DNA of 64,000 nucleotides from Undaria pinnatifida (lineage: Eukaryota > Sar > Phaeophyceae > Laminariales > Alariaceae): NCBI GenBank assembly GCA_012845835.1, contig JABAKD010000005.1, forward strand, positions 8,605,473 to 8,669,472, given 5' to 3'. Position 1 is the stretch's first letter. Each line of letters starts with the position of its first letter. The notes under the pieces are model-generated. The model saw only the letters and a list, made by a program, of their open reading frames with translations, was not told the DNA's origin and did no database searches. Position numbers and translations under genes: made by a program. Below are positions 17,801-24,854 of the stretch, piece after piece.

Positions 17801-19851
17801 AAGGATGGTGGTTCAGCACAGGCAATACAGCACTGCAGCATATAAAATATACGCAAAACAAGAAAAGCAAATTCAGTTGCCTCTAAAGCGCGTGTTCTAT
17901 CAGCTCTCGTGGGGTAAATTTGTTTCCACGCCTGGGTCCATAGAGTAGGCGTCCAAATTAAGGTCCACTTTTTTAATCCCCAATATCTTAACGCTAAATA
18001 CATGGAACACCCTGAACGTATTTTTTAATCGGCCCTTAACGCACATTCGTCGTGTTAGCTACTCAGCGCCACGGCCAGCACCACCAGCCACAAGCTACAG
18101 CATCCTACCCAAGCTGCCAGCTTGTTCCAGCCTGGATCAGCTTACTGCCACCCCTGCTGCTAGGCATGCGTCGTGAAACGTGGACCCCGCAAAGGCACAA
18201 GCGGCTGTAGAAACAGTTAGAAAGGCATGAGTTACTGCATGGCTGGTGTTATGTATGGCATCAGCAAGAGCACGATCAAGGGTGGCCTGAACGGCCATGT
18301 CGGCATGGGTGTACCAACTGGTGCTGCCACCATTCTGACCCAGGAAGAGGAAAACCAAATACGGATTATGGCGCTGCAAAAGCGATAATGCGGCGTCTTT
18401 GTCCCCCGTTGAGCTCCGTTTTTTTTCTTTTTTTTCTTCTGCAGCCTTCTAATATTATCATGTGCTACAAAGGAAAAGTGCAGAGCTTCCCCAAGCCTGT
18501 GCAATTATCGGATGCTCCGAAGCGGAGCTTAATTGGAGCACACCGTTTCGAGGCCGTTTCCGTTCTGTGTGCAGCAATAAAATGCGCCGCCGCTAAATCA
18601 ACGCAGTTTTGATTTTTTGTAATTTAAGCAAATGCGTTTGTCGACACCAGGTATGAGTTTCATCCCGTCATTGGATACCACCACTCTTCAAATTCGTCCT
18701 ACATCTACCAAACAAGCGGATCGCGTGCAGCAAGGCTTAAGTGGGCCTTAATGGGGACATCTACTCTAAGCTGGTAACATCGGAGTGGGTTCGCACACCG
18801 CAAGAAATATGCACCACCACTATGCAAACCTGTCAACCCTGTTGGATGTTGAGAGGAAAGACGCGTCAGAAGTCAGAGGAAAGACGTGATGTAAATGAAA
18901 AACGATTACAGGCATCGTAACACGAGGTATCCCGGGCTGCTGGGGTAGCTAAAGTTAGGGCACGAGATTTTTTTTTTTGTCATACCTCCAACAACGCAAG
19001 GGTTTGTTCGACACGCGCGCAGCGTGGGTACTAGTCGTACGGCTGCCGCGGTCACATCATGGTTGCACTGACTTAAAATGTTTTTGGGCGCTGTGTACCG
19101 GTACTCTGTATTACACGCATACTTGCCCCCCCCCAAAAAAAGGGTTAAAAATTGACGAGGCTGAGGCTGGACACGCGGAATAGATCTAGAACGACACCGG
19201 AAAAAAAGCAAGTAGTGTTTGCACACAAGACGCCTTGAAGGGCGGACTGCCCGCGTGGGACCAGGCGCAGAAAATACGTCTCCAACTTGTGGTATGGAGC
19301 TACTACTATGATACCGGTAATACTCACCTGGTACCAGGTATACGGTTCAAGTTATAAAATTTCGGGCAGCCTGTTTTGATCGTTTCTATATAACTCACGC
19401 ACGCCTAATTTGACGTGAGCTTCTCAGGCGGAGGCTTGGGGCGACAACCGTGTTTCGATGCTTTAATGCTTCAATCGAACTATTAACATGACTGTAATTT
19501 GGTTGATCATCCGGAGTGTTCGCCACGAGGCGATGGGCGTGTTGTAAACGTGCAACATGGCGGTGAATTGGTTGACTTTTCCGCGTGGTCGCAGGAGGCG
19601 ATGGGCGTGTCGTAAGCATGCGGGCCGGGCAAAGCAACCATCTGGCAGGCGACGCAGCTGGGGACGGCACAGCAGGCTTAGTCACCAGGGGAACCTTTGC
19701 ACCGCTGGAAAAACGACCCCACGCCAATTCCAATTAGATTGTCCCAAAAAACATGGGTGCAGGTTAAGCTCACCTTGGTTCTGTTGCAGACGCTCTGAAA
19801 CCACTCTTGCGTTGCGGGTGACGCAAACCCCCTCTTGTCTTCGAACATCAC
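2729..19851 (-). CDS. CHAT-like/NB-ARC (STAND) protein gene, eight exons recognised, incomplete
   Basis: The exons, in transcription order, are 19774-19851, 17465-17537, 16342-16477, 13655-13814, 13031-13117, 8835-8987, 3823 to about 4024, and 2729-2818. Exons 1 to 6 and 7 to 8 join with matching phases and no internal stops. The first three form the C-terminal half of a CHAT (caspase-like) domain; the rest form an NB-ARC ATPase with P-loop GPPGIGKTE and a later motif LSELAAAELFVASAPRE. In known STAND proteins an N-terminal effector is switched by the nucleotide-bound NB-ARC, often with TPR repeats as sensor; no sensor is seen here. The CHAT Cys position reads LSAAS instead of the usual SACHS, so protease activity is doubtful. 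Exons for the CHAT His motif, Walker B and the C-terminus were not found. It may be a functional giant gene or a recent pseudogene. Family assignment is firm, exact limits are not. Confidence 0.8.
3064..3072 (+). repeat. TACCTGGTA 9-mer (one of 19)
   Basis: This is the first exact occurrence of TACCAGGTA or its complement TACCTGGTA. The others start at 3786, 4301, 5251, 5434, 8501, 15287, 19332, 25241, 38912, 42646, 48353, 48628, 49127, 51096, 51103, 51472, 52087 and 53054. About 0.5 is expected in 64 kb with equal base use. Most lie in introns or intergenic DNA and many continue into an AT-rich TATGA or TATAAT. Function is unknown. Confidence 0.8.
3250..3380 (+). repeat. Telomere-like interspersed repeat D, copy 1
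   Basis: The shared elements are CTACCACTT, GGTTGACATA, a block of CCCTAACC-like units, CAATCAACCAATGTAG and a TCGTCT.GT tail. Related copies are at 16803-16945 and 44735-44880, with a partial one near 7620-7680. The CCCTAACC core resembles TTAGGG telomere sequence but sits inside a longer unit, so it is an interspersed repeat, not a telomere. Confidence 0.7.
3508..3695 (+). repeat. Interspersed repeat B copy 1 plus internal tandem duplication
   Basis: The unit begins GTGACCACAGCGCTCGT, runs through CTCTAGGA and a GGACACTG-like phrase, and ends in CA-rich sequence. Related copies are at 29445, 34905, 45015 and 48530. Behind it the phrase ATATCAGTTT..ATGAAAACACAC..TGTGTGCGATA is tandemly repeated (about 3585 and 3643), ending in ACTAACCC. 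Confidence 0.7.
3823..4024 (-). CDS. NB-ARC gene exon 7: strand and sensor region (5' limit uncertain)
   Basis: The open frame on the minus strand ends MVEQLCQRSNNLHYIVTVV, then AP at the donor GTAGGC, phase 0, and joins exon 8. This matches the NB-ARC segment where a conserved LLxTSR-like strand follows Walker B. Upstream in frame is LSIIILVYGPRMYCCA, which looks like a Walker B strand but lacks the usual Asp. If the acceptor at 3908-3909 is used instead, the exon shrinks to 3823-3907 and Walker B must lie in an unseen exon. Either way the preceding exon must end in phase 2, and exon 6 does not, so at least one exon is missing. Confidence 0.65.
5150..5300 (+). repeat. Degenerate ~48-bp tandem repeat
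   Basis: Four units carry variants of GACGACGCCATTTGATACTG followed by TATTTAA. The last two are separated by a TACCTGGTA motif. A solitary fifth unit lies at about 6555-6600. Confidence 0.65.
5300..5545 (+). repeat. Interspersed repeat H, copy 1
   Basis: This matches 11865-12118 over about 240 bp. Shared phrases are GGTTCCCCTTCGGG-like, TTCGTATACCTGGTATGAGG, and GTCGTGGTTCGATCTCCTGC. A TACCTGGTA motif in this copy corresponds to TGCCTGGTA in the other. No terminal repeats are obvious. Confidence 0.7.
6699..7225 (+). repeat. Minisatellite with palindromic TTCGTTAACGAA units
   Basis: Units of about 27 to 35 bp consist of GTCTCACTCTGTTTC followed by GTTAACGAAT. The junction forms the perfect 12-bp palindrome TTCGTTAACGAA in several units, for example at 6961. 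The array has about 15 degenerate units and keeps both strands partly open, which explains the repetitive 60 to 90 residue frames here. They are not taken as genes. Confidence 0.85.
7680..7960 (+). repeat. Degenerate 15-18 bp tandem repeat (GCATACAGCAAAGGTA)
   Basis: About 15 imperfect units of the form GCATACAGCAAAGGTAGC run across the stretch. The minus strand reads as Leu/Cys/Arg-rich repeats and is a repeat artefact. Confidence 0.8.
8511..8760 (+). repeat. Interspersed repeat Q, copy 1, possible decayed ORF
   Basis: This matches 12728-12960 over about 230 bp. In the plus frame both read ILGDRW.P.TAKQ and NVGGVS.R.RNGAPSRK, and the differences are partly third-position. The opposite strand is also open in both copies (RDGAPFL.R.ETPPTF). 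Both copies end in a run of C. It could be the tail of a retroelement reading frame or a conserved noncoding repeat; I do not recognise the family. Confidence 0.65.
8835..8987 (-). CDS. NB-ARC gene exon 6: helix and strand after the P-loop
   Basis: This 153-bp exon of 51 codons is phase 0 at both ends, acceptor GTGACCACCAG and donor GTGCCG. It reads VALWACEYARERRLFEET, then FFVSLQDEG and ends SARISKAFGISEK. This is the standard continuation of an NB-ARC P-loop (helix with ACEYxRER, then a hydrophobic strand FFVSL). It joins the exon ending GIGKTE at 13031 across a 4.0-kb intron. Its acceptor edge is duplicated twice just upstream. Confidence 0.85.
9030..9420 (+). repeat. Minisatellite (AGCATTAGGGTACTTTT) with exon-edge copies
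   Basis: Degenerate units of about 17 bp, of the form AGCATTCGGGTACTTTTA, are interrupted at 9183-9232 and 9297-9350 by copies of the acceptor edge of the exon at 8835-8987. The array lies in the intron just upstream of that exon. Confidence 0.75.
9183..9232 (-). repeat. Duplicated acceptor edge of NB-ARC exon 6
   Basis: About 50 bases match 8960-9030, covering the last intron bases, the AG and the first ~27 exon bases; the minus strand again reads HQVALWACEYARE. A stop precedes it. A shorter copy holding mainly intron sequence follows at 9297-9350 (VCLARDHQV). Confidence 0.7.
9550..9755 (+). repeat. Interspersed repeat C, copy 5
   Basis: This shares GGGACGGAGCACGTCGGGTTTTC, GCAGACAT, CACCAAGCGCGA and AAGAACCACTTGTGAGGC-like phrases with the copies in the first 2 kb. 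This copy lacks the G run at its start. Confidence 0.7.
10592..10975 (+). repeat. Direct duplication of ~120 bp
   Basis: The segments 10592-10700 and 10843-10975 align through GATTTTGCCATCCA/GGTTTCGCGATCCA, AGGCATGGATAGAG-like and CCAGCAGAAC phrases. The 150-codon plus frame crossing both is read as a by-product. No protein family is recognised. Confidence 0.55.
11865..12118 (+). repeat. Interspersed repeat H, copy 2
   Basis: This is the partner of 5300-5545. It carries a clear GGTTCCCCTTCGGGGTGG hairpin-like start, then TGTACAGG, CCTGGTATGAGGTCC, GCGTTGGACGTG and GTGGTTCGATCTCCTGCTG. Confidence 0.7.
12483..12620 (-). repeat. Interspersed repeat C, copy 6, flanked by C runs
   Basis: This minus-oriented copy carries CAATGCCTGCCTGG, ACCCGACGTGCTCCGTCCCG and GGGTCTATGGTC, with C-rich sequence at both ends. 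It sits immediately before repeat Q copy 2, as in a composite insertion. Confidence 0.7.
12728..12960 (+). repeat. Interspersed repeat Q, copy 2
   Basis: This is the partner of 8511-8760. The plus frame reads AIAILGDRWWPHTAKQ and ends GAPSRKGCMVNGQ. Just upstream another frame (12630-12731) reads GECEIHKEARDVLEDMRK and would be continuous after a one-base shift, hinting at a decayed coding sequence. The copy ends at a C run. Confidence 0.65.
13031..13117 (-). CDS. NB-ARC gene exon 5: P-loop exon
   Basis: This 87-bp exon has exactly 29 codons, phase 0 at both ends, with acceptor CAACCTTCCAG and donor GTGGGC. It reads TQVHEVYMHMVQN and ends ITIKGPPGIGKTE. GPPGIGKT is a complete Walker A motif with the lysine and threonine that bind the nucleotide phosphates and magnesium. 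The preceding exon ends FLGRE, the usual element just before an NB-ARC P-loop. Confidence 0.85.
13520..13650 (+). repeat. CCCA/AACCC-rich low-complexity tract
   Basis: A block of (ACCC)n units near 13535-13560 is followed by a run of CCAACC/CAATC pentamers to about 13645. It sits directly downstream of the donor of NB-ARC exon 4. Open frames here are low-complexity. Confidence 0.75.
13655..13814 (-). CDS. NB-ARC gene exon 4: linker ending in FLGRE
   Basis: This 160-bp exon starts with one base completing the previous codon and ends in phase 0 at donor GTAAGG. It reads LPHSSDQCDLLPADGEHY, SPFDDATSGRFTNLTPR and ends SSNFLGRE. A short LLP..G.H.V segment followed by F.GR is the usual linker between an N-terminal effector and an NB-ARC domain. 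The acceptor has a strong pyrimidine tract. A duplicate of its first two thirds lies at 14012-14123. Confidence 0.8.
13870..14035 (+). repeat. GGGTC/GGTCGGGT-rich repeat
   Basis: Dispersed GGGTCGAGTCGGGTC-like units recur here. Similar sequence, including CCGCGAGGTTTTG and CATGAAGTCGGGTC-like phrases, lies at 49560-49760 next to the (CGACC)n satellite. Confidence 0.55.
14012..14123 (-). pseudogene. Partial tandem duplicate of NB-ARC exon 4
   Basis: The minus strand reads LPHSELGRCTLLRSNGEH, then YVSPLDSATSKKFTNLTT and a stop. It aligns with exon 4 from its acceptor edge (both begin CCTTCCGCACAGT after a pyrimidine tract and CAG) to FTNLT, where homology ends in GGGTC repeats. The loss of the FLGRE end makes it a decayed or alternative exon. 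Confidence 0.7.
14150..14600 (+). repeat. Interspersed repeat J, copy 1
   Basis: Shared with 52370-52625: TTACCGTACAACACGC, ACCGAGCGACGC/ACCGAGCGACCC, GAGATACTT/GAGATCTTC and a GTGTG/GTGGGTGTCCC block. The minus strand is open for 110 codons (14318-14650) but the related copy is not, so it is not called a gene. Confidence 0.55.
14696..14765 (+). repeat. Hairpin repeat A, copy 1
   Basis: The core is CAGCTGTGAGATCG, a short spacer, GTCGAAACTCAT and AAGCTGTGTGTGATAC. The pairs TGAG/CTCA and TCG/CGA plus the outer CAGCT/AGCTG can fold into one hairpin. This subtype shares its start (CTTCAGCTGTGAGATC) with the copies at 31748 and 32655. See the finding for all nine copies. Confidence 0.75.
14985..15420 (+). 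repeat. Minisatellite (GACCAAATTTATCATTTGTTTGGTA)
   Basis: About 15 units of roughly 26 to 30 bp, each with ATTTGTTTGGTAAGACCAA variants. A TACCAGGTA lies inside at 15287. The repetitive open frames are by-products. Confidence 0.85.
16342..16477 (-). CDS. NB-ARC gene exon 3: CHAT domain C-terminal helix
   Basis: This 136-bp exon runs from acceptor CCATGAGCAG to donor GTGAGT. It enters with two bases and leaves in phase 2, matching both neighbours. It reads ISNVVAIETSDDNTTKGT, LDFIRDFYLSLAQGHTL and QDSFDAGMC. The pattern VVA...D..T..F...FY.ALA.G....ESFD is characteristic of the end of CHAT domains. The alternative donor GTATGT ten bases earlier would break the reading frame. Confidence 0.85.
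16803..17130 (+). repeat. Telomere-like repeat D copy 2 followed by repeat L copy 1
   Basis: D (16803-16945) carries TTACCACTTACTCGAGAAAA, ACCTTAACCTTAACCCTAAC and CAATCAACCAATGTAGGG. L (16935-17130) carries GGTAGCACGTTTTGGCAAAA, GGGGCTCCTTAA, CACCTAGGCCATGGG and GGTTTTGCATTTTCAA. L recurs at 27560-27740 and 46490-46830. Confidence 0.7.
17465..17537 (-). CDS. NB-ARC gene exon 2: CHAT catalytic-Cys strand (Cys replaced)
   Basis: This 73-bp exon, acceptor GTCGTCACAG and donor GTGGAC, starts in phase 0 and ends in phase 1. It reads ETLPEVVVLSAASAKLVA and ends EAFIRAG. In CHAT proteins this strand reads VVLSAChS..a.aF..aG with the nucleophilic Cys; here both the Cys and the neighbouring His position are Ala and Ser. 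The split glycine codon joins it to exon 3 as RAG-ISNVV. Confidence 0.85.
17575..17880 (-). repeat. Four-copy ~58-bp tandem repeat adjoining exon 2
   Basis: On the minus strand four units carry variants of TGCTGCACTGCTGTATGTCC followed by TGAGCTCAACTG. The first unit abuts the exon at 17465-17537, so the intron edge has been amplified. The Cys-rich 138-codon frame here is a repeat translation. Confidence 0.75.
18180..18388 (+). pseudogene. psq/CENP-B-type helix-turn-helix transposase fragment
   Basis: The frame from 18180 reads VDPAKAQAAVETVRK, and after a one-base shift at about 18224 reads GMSYCMAGVMYGISKS, TIKGGLNGHVG, then ILTQEEENQI and a stop. The pattern AAVEaV.kGmSy..A...YGIskSTl...l.G....LT.EEE is typical of the DNA-binding region of pogo/CENP-B-like transposases (established family pattern). 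Only this domain remains, with a frameshift, inside an intron of the opposite-strand NB-ARC gene. Confidence 0.75.
19490..19625 (+). repeat. Tandem duplication, ~64-bp unit
   Basis: Two units share TTGGTTGA, a TCCG.GTG phrase and GAGGCGATGGGCGTGT followed by GTAAACGTGC or GTAAGCATGC. Confidence 0.7.
19774..19851 (-). CDS. NB-ARC gene exon 1 (first recognised): CHAT core
   Basis: This 78-bp exon has 26 codons, phase 0 at both ends, acceptor CTTCGAATCGCCCAG and donor GTGAGC. It reads VMFEDKRGFASPATQEWF and QSVCNRTK. In CHAT proteins the strand L.FED..G follows the HxSGHG His motif and precedes the Cys strand, which is what exon 2 supplies. The His-motif exon must lie further upstream (above 19.85 kb) and was not found. 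Confidence 0.75.
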
Positions 19852-20289
19852 CTGGGCGATTCGAAGAGCACGGGGTACAAGGGATGGGAGAGGGTCAACT
19901 CTCGTGCCCGACAAAAAAAACTAATACACCTTCCTAGCGCACAAATGACCCCAAACATCAACCTCCATATGAGTAGTTTGTCCCTGAAAAGGGCGGAGAC
20001 AGTGGTAAAGCACTCAATACTATGAATACGTACCCGATATGCTCCAGTGTTCTTCCGTAGGCGATCGCTATCGACGTCGAACTGTTGGTTGCTGCTGCTG
20101 TTGTTGTTAGTGCTAACAGACGACGAGCGCGTGCTTGTACATATAGTACAACTAATACTAATCGTATTAGTAGTATTAATAGATCAACGTTTCTGGGGCC
20201 CATGTATGCACAGCGGCCAAAATAACGGCGACATTGACATGACCAAGCTTTTAGGCAGAACGTGCAGCAGGACTACTACTAAAATAACT

Positions 20290-20325
20290 AGAGCTGATAT
20301 ATATATAATATATATATATATTTAA
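20290..20325. repeat. AT microsatellite
   Basis: A (TA)n tract with one interruption. A similar (AT)n lies at 27271-27290, and an (AAT)n of about nine units at 30029-30056. Confidence 0.9.
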
Positions 20326-21056
20326 TCGGCAAGTCAAGCCGTTATTTTAGCCAATATTTTAGCGTATGGGTTTTTCACAGAGTAGGAAGGCATACACAGC
20401 AGGGAAATAGGGGGTATACACTTCGTCTCAACGTGCTACATCGCGCAACGTCCTGCAACAGCTGTAGTAGCAGACAGCAAGCACACGTACGTCAGTAGAA
20501 CCCAATGAATCCAGACAGCAACCTCGGTAGTCAGTAACCGCGAGTTGGTTAGTTGTGGGAACGGGGGGACTCTATGCTGTAGTTGAGAGGATACCCGCGG
20601 CCATGTTAGGTTAGTGTGCACATTGGATCCTGTCACTTGTGCGCCTTCTGCGTCTCTCGTGCATTTTAAGGTAGCAAATCGTAGCATTTTCCGGCCGAAT
20701 TTTATTTTAATTGGTTTTTCGGATCTTCCTAGGGCCCCAACACCTTTGTGTGACCAGGGACTCTAGATTTTTGACGAGACTTAATGTGAGAAACAACATT
20801 ACCGCTGTTAACAACAATGAGCGCCGAGGGGTCAGCGGACGAGCATGGAGGGTTCCCTGTTTTCGATCTTTTTCGATTTGGGAAGAGAAAAGCGGGCATC
20901 AAAAGGTCTAACTTGACCCCTTGATGAGCCCCAAAACCCCTCCCTATACTAATTCCAAGTAGTTTGTACCCAAAAACGGGTATCCAGCTGTAAAGGCGTC
21001 AAGTGGTGGCGCAGCAAGCAATGAGACTTCCTTCTGCTTGTGCCGCACTAGCTTAA

Positions 21057-21194
21057 CGTGTGCTTGCCCTTCCAGCATCGCAAGCGCAATCCGAGCGCAT
21101 GTTTTCTACCGCAGGGTTCGTCGTAACGCCCACCACGCAAAATTCCCGAAGCAACGAGAACGTAGAGTTTCTCGTGTACCTCCGTAACGTATGA
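21057..21194 (+). pseudogene. hAT-family transposase, C-terminal dimerisation-domain fragment
   Basis: The plus frame reads RVLALPASQAQSERMFST, AGFVVTPTTQNSRS and NENVEFLVYLRNV, then a stop. The hAT C-terminal signature is a (I/L)P.(S/T)(S)..SER.FS.AG..(L/V)(T)..R..L...N.E.L..L..N, which this follows. A stop codon lies directly upstream in frame and no other transposase domain is seen nearby, so it is a truncated relic. Confidence 0.75.
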
Positions 21195-21382
21195 GGTGTG
21201 GCAGGTAAGTGGAGGACGTCTGCCCGTAAAAAATGAGAGAGTCAGCACGTAATTTGAAGGAACGAAGTGTAGTGTGAAAAAATTAGCCCAAAAGTAGCAC
21301 CTGCTACGAACATACAATCGGTAAAACGACGGTGCTTGTAGGTGTTTCTCTTTGCTCTAAATTTTGATCTATTTTATAACTA

Positions 21383-21440
21383 ATTTTCAAGGACGTCAGC
21401 CGTGAGTTCGACGAATTTCGGGTCAAAACTCATCTTTGCA
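21383..21440 (+). repeat. Hairpin repeat A, copy 2
   Basis: The core reads GTCAGCCGTGAGTTCGACG, then GTCAAAACTCATC and TTTGCAAGCTGCGT. The TGAGTTC/AACTCA pairing is retained. It is followed by AT-rich sequence resembling the triplicated block at 42.65-43.2 kb. Confidence 0.75.
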
Positions 21441-22204
21441 AGCTGCGTTGTTGGTACTCGTAATATACTATATGAGTGAGTTTTTATTTGGAGGTGTCTC
21501 ATTTTTTGTCCACTGTAATGGTAAGTATTGGCATTTATACTTTAGGTGGAGAATTTTGAGCTAGGTAAAACATCACATCTATTTCATAAATTTATTACTG
21601 TAGTTTCCACTATACTACTTTATCATATGTATGGTAGACGGTTTATTTTGTTTTTCTCCCCCCGGGGCTTTAATATCGGGTTTCGCTGTTGAAATCGGGC
21701 CACTTTGTTGGGCACAGTAAGTTTAGTAGGGCACAACTCAAGTGCTTGCATGTTGATTGCCACTAGCCGGTTATATGCGGCCATGATGTCCTTTTTTGTC
21801 GTAACTACATCGTTTTTAGAGCTTGTAGCAGGCTGTACGTCGTAGTACCTGTGCTGGCCAGTGCTGGTGTCCCTTTAGTTATTCTGCATGAAAATGTCAA
21901 ATAAACAATAAAATAAAATTTGTTTTTGGGAGTTTTCGCTTAGTTTTTTGGCTGAACAAGACCAATTTCGATGGCGCATTAGATACCAATTTTGATGGGA
22001 AATGAAGCGAAAGTGCTCAATTTTTCTGCCTCCGGCGGGGCCCCCTCGCCAACCGTGGGGGGCGTTGGGGCTCGCACAGCGAGCTTCCGCGCCTTCGCGC
22101 GTCAGCTCTGCTGTGCTGCTCGCCGGCGAGCGCATTAAAAAATATCGATGTATCGGCTGCGTCCATCTACGATATATATTGTATCGTTAAATGCTATCGA
22201 TACA

Positions 22205-22350
22205 GCCCTAAAAATACACTGTAGCACGCGAGTCACGCAGCTCCTTGCATCGCAACATCGCACCCCCCGCCCTGTCCCAGCGGCCCGGGCTGTTTGGTGC
22301 GGTCGATGTTGCAATCGTCAGTCTCTTTCGATAATTTCTCCCTAAACTCC
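22205..22350 (-). repeat. Interspersed repeat E, copy 1
   Basis: On the minus strand it reads GACGATTGCAACATCGACCG, then GCACCAAACAGCC and GTGCGATGTTGCGATGC. Plus-oriented copies are at 35740-35960, 48845-49040 and 54640-54885, with short pieces near 14829 and 63096. Confidence 0.65.
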
Positions 22351-23924
22351 CGCCCTGATGGAGTTGCAAACTAAAAACGTCGGCGCGGAACGGCTTTGGA
22401 ACCGGCATCAAAGAGCGCGCTGATCAGAATACTATCCGTGCTGCATACTGCAACCGCATATAACATGCCGAAGTCGTGCCGCGAGTCTAAATTTTGGTGT
22501 TACATGGATTTTTCCTGCGGGCTGTATTAACGGATTGTAGACCAACCTGTTTCCAGGAATTTTCTATGGGTCCATGCAGTGCTATAGATCGGCTAACATA
22601 CGCAGGGTGGTGGAGGCAACGCAAACCCCGATCCTAACCCGAACCCAAACCCGTACGCTATGGAGGTGACCTGTACTTGGATGCTTCGGCTCGTGAAGTG
22701 CGGCCGTCCTGGATGGTGTTGTTTTCAGCCCGTCGTGGATGCTGTGCTTTGGAAGACGCACCACCCGAAAAAAAGCTATCGCCTAAAGCCCGTTAATTAA
22801 GTATTGCCCCTTGCTGCGACCAGCCCCTGAGGCTCCGCCACGTCCAGCAGAAGGCCCCGACCCAAGGCGACATCCTTTAAGAACGCCCCCTTCAATGAGA
22901 ACGCGCCCCCAAAATTTACTGCCGGTAGAGACCAAACACTTTGAGGACGCCCCGGGTTAATATATATATACCCTGGTATTGTTTTTTTTCGCCCCCCTAC
23001 CTTTTTTTGCCTATTTTTTTGCCGCCCCACGGGGTGTTCACAGAAAATTCAAGCCTATCATTCTGGCAACATGGTTACTGTTGCTGTTGTGGCCGTTGTT
23101 GTTGTCGTTGTTACTTTTCACACTATTTTTTTTTCCATCAACTTGAAGCCGAGGACCATCTCTGTGCTCCTGCCGACGTACATAGGACTTGCGCCGTCGG
23201 GCGGGTGCCCGGAATAGAAAGAACGAGACACACTCCGGGGAATTTTTGCCCCGGGGTGTTTTTTCTTCAAGGAAAGATCACGCCCCTACATGTGAGAACG
23301 CCCCGGGGTGTTATTTCCACCAAAACTGTTTATGCGCTCCGGGGGAGCGTTCTCAAAACACATTACGGTGTTAGCCCCGCACTGACTGACCTTGTCAGCG
23401 AGGGAGGGCAAGATAGATACCCCGGAAGGATAAATACAAGTATTTTTTTTCAAGGATTAATTTAATAGGGTATATACTCTAGACATACACGGGTATGACT
23501 ATTAATACCATAACCAAGAGTAAACACCGCATTACACAGCTTTTGTCATACTTGCGGCGCGACAACGCGCGGGATATTATGGTATTTTGTCTTCTTATCC
23601 CTGTTTTCTACCAAGGGGAGAGGACTTGGGCAGACAAGGTTTCTCTCGACTACGGGTGAACTTCTCCTCCAGGACCTTGTTCAGGTTAATCAACGATATC
23701 AACACCTGGAAACGATCTTGGATTCGCGTTTGGTTTCAACCATTTGATACCAATATTTCTGTGTTAACATACCGAAGTCGTGCCGTAAGCGTAACTTTTC
23801 GGTGTAAGTGTTGAATGAGGCCTCCTGCCACAGCCGGCGGTCCCAACCATGCATTTTAAGCCTTCTCTTCTTTTTTCGGTCAACTTCGGTCAACTTCGGT
23901 CACCTTCGGTATTTCGGCCCTCGC

Positions 23925-24130
23925 GCATATCGTCCAAAAATGTTTCAGCGTCTAAAGTTCACGCCGTTTTCGGGAGTCAACCCCTGAAATTTTGCACGTG
24001 TTCCATATGCCCCTACCAAAGCGTTATCGAACGGTGTGTTATTTTTTCCGTTGTTTTTCGGCAGACATTTTTTTCTTTCGTTTTGGGGGGGATATTTGGC
24101 TCCTCAGGCCCGAATTTTCTGCAAAACACA
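23925..24130 (+). repeat. Interspersed repeat K, copy 1
   Basis: This shares CCTGAAATT(T/G)TGCAC, ACATGCCC-like and a T-rich block followed by a (G/C)CCGAA element with 28390-28610. The homology is moderate. Open frames in both copies differ, so it is treated as a repeat. Confidence 0.5.
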
Positions 24131-24342
24131 ATAAACAAAAACACCCCGTTCGTTTGGACGGATACAAGTATAAGACGTGTGCCAAGGTTCAGGGTCAAAC
24201 GCCCAAAAAACGGTGTGAACTTTTGGACTTTGGTGCGGGAAAAATGCAAAAATCGAAAGGAATTGAGTCATGATCACTTCGTTTCGGTACTCAAATACGA
24301 TCGACTGTGGGTGCTATTGATAAAGTCTTACATAATATAACG

Positions 24343-24485
24343 GGGCTTCACCGCGGCGGGCTTGACGCCCGCCTGCGGCTCCTCGCATGCCCGCAACGGT
24401 CGACCAAGGGGTGCAAAAATTAAGCATGGTTGAGTGCAGAGAAAGAACGCCGAACATCAAGAAACACACACACTCCCGTGTGTCG
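24343..24485 (+). repeat. Interspersed repeat I, copy 1, with GC hairpin
   Basis: It begins with the hairpin GGCGGGCTTGACGCCCGCC and ends with GTGCAGAGAAAGAACGCCGA and AAGAAACACACACACTC. The copy at 26440-26610 shares both ends (GACGCCCGCCTGAGGCTTCG, and the same 3' phrase). Confidence 0.7.
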
Positions 24486-24854
24486 TATTAATAGCTGTTC
24501 CTACAGCAGCAGCACATATACTACTCGTCGTATGGCGGCGGCAGCTGCAGGAGCAGTGGTAGTATATACAACAGAACAGCAGCCGCCCTGCTCGTACGTA
24601 TAAATACAACAAACAGCAACCAGCACCGGCAGTACATACAACCACAAACGGCAAGCCGTACAGTGCAGCATACGTATGATGCTGTTTACTCGCAGCAGCA
24701 AGCAGCATCCAGGCAAGGGCGCCCGAAAAACATTTTTCCGACACCTCACGTCAATTTTTTCAACTTCGAGCCTCCCGACAGGCGGGGGGGTACCTGCCAC
24801 CGTCCCGTCCCCGAAACGCCACTCTAAATCCTGTTTACACCGGACGCATATTCT

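Noticed and set aside
17587-18003. 138-codon Cys/Trp-rich minus frame
   Set aside because: It is the translation of a fourfold 58-bp tandem repeat.
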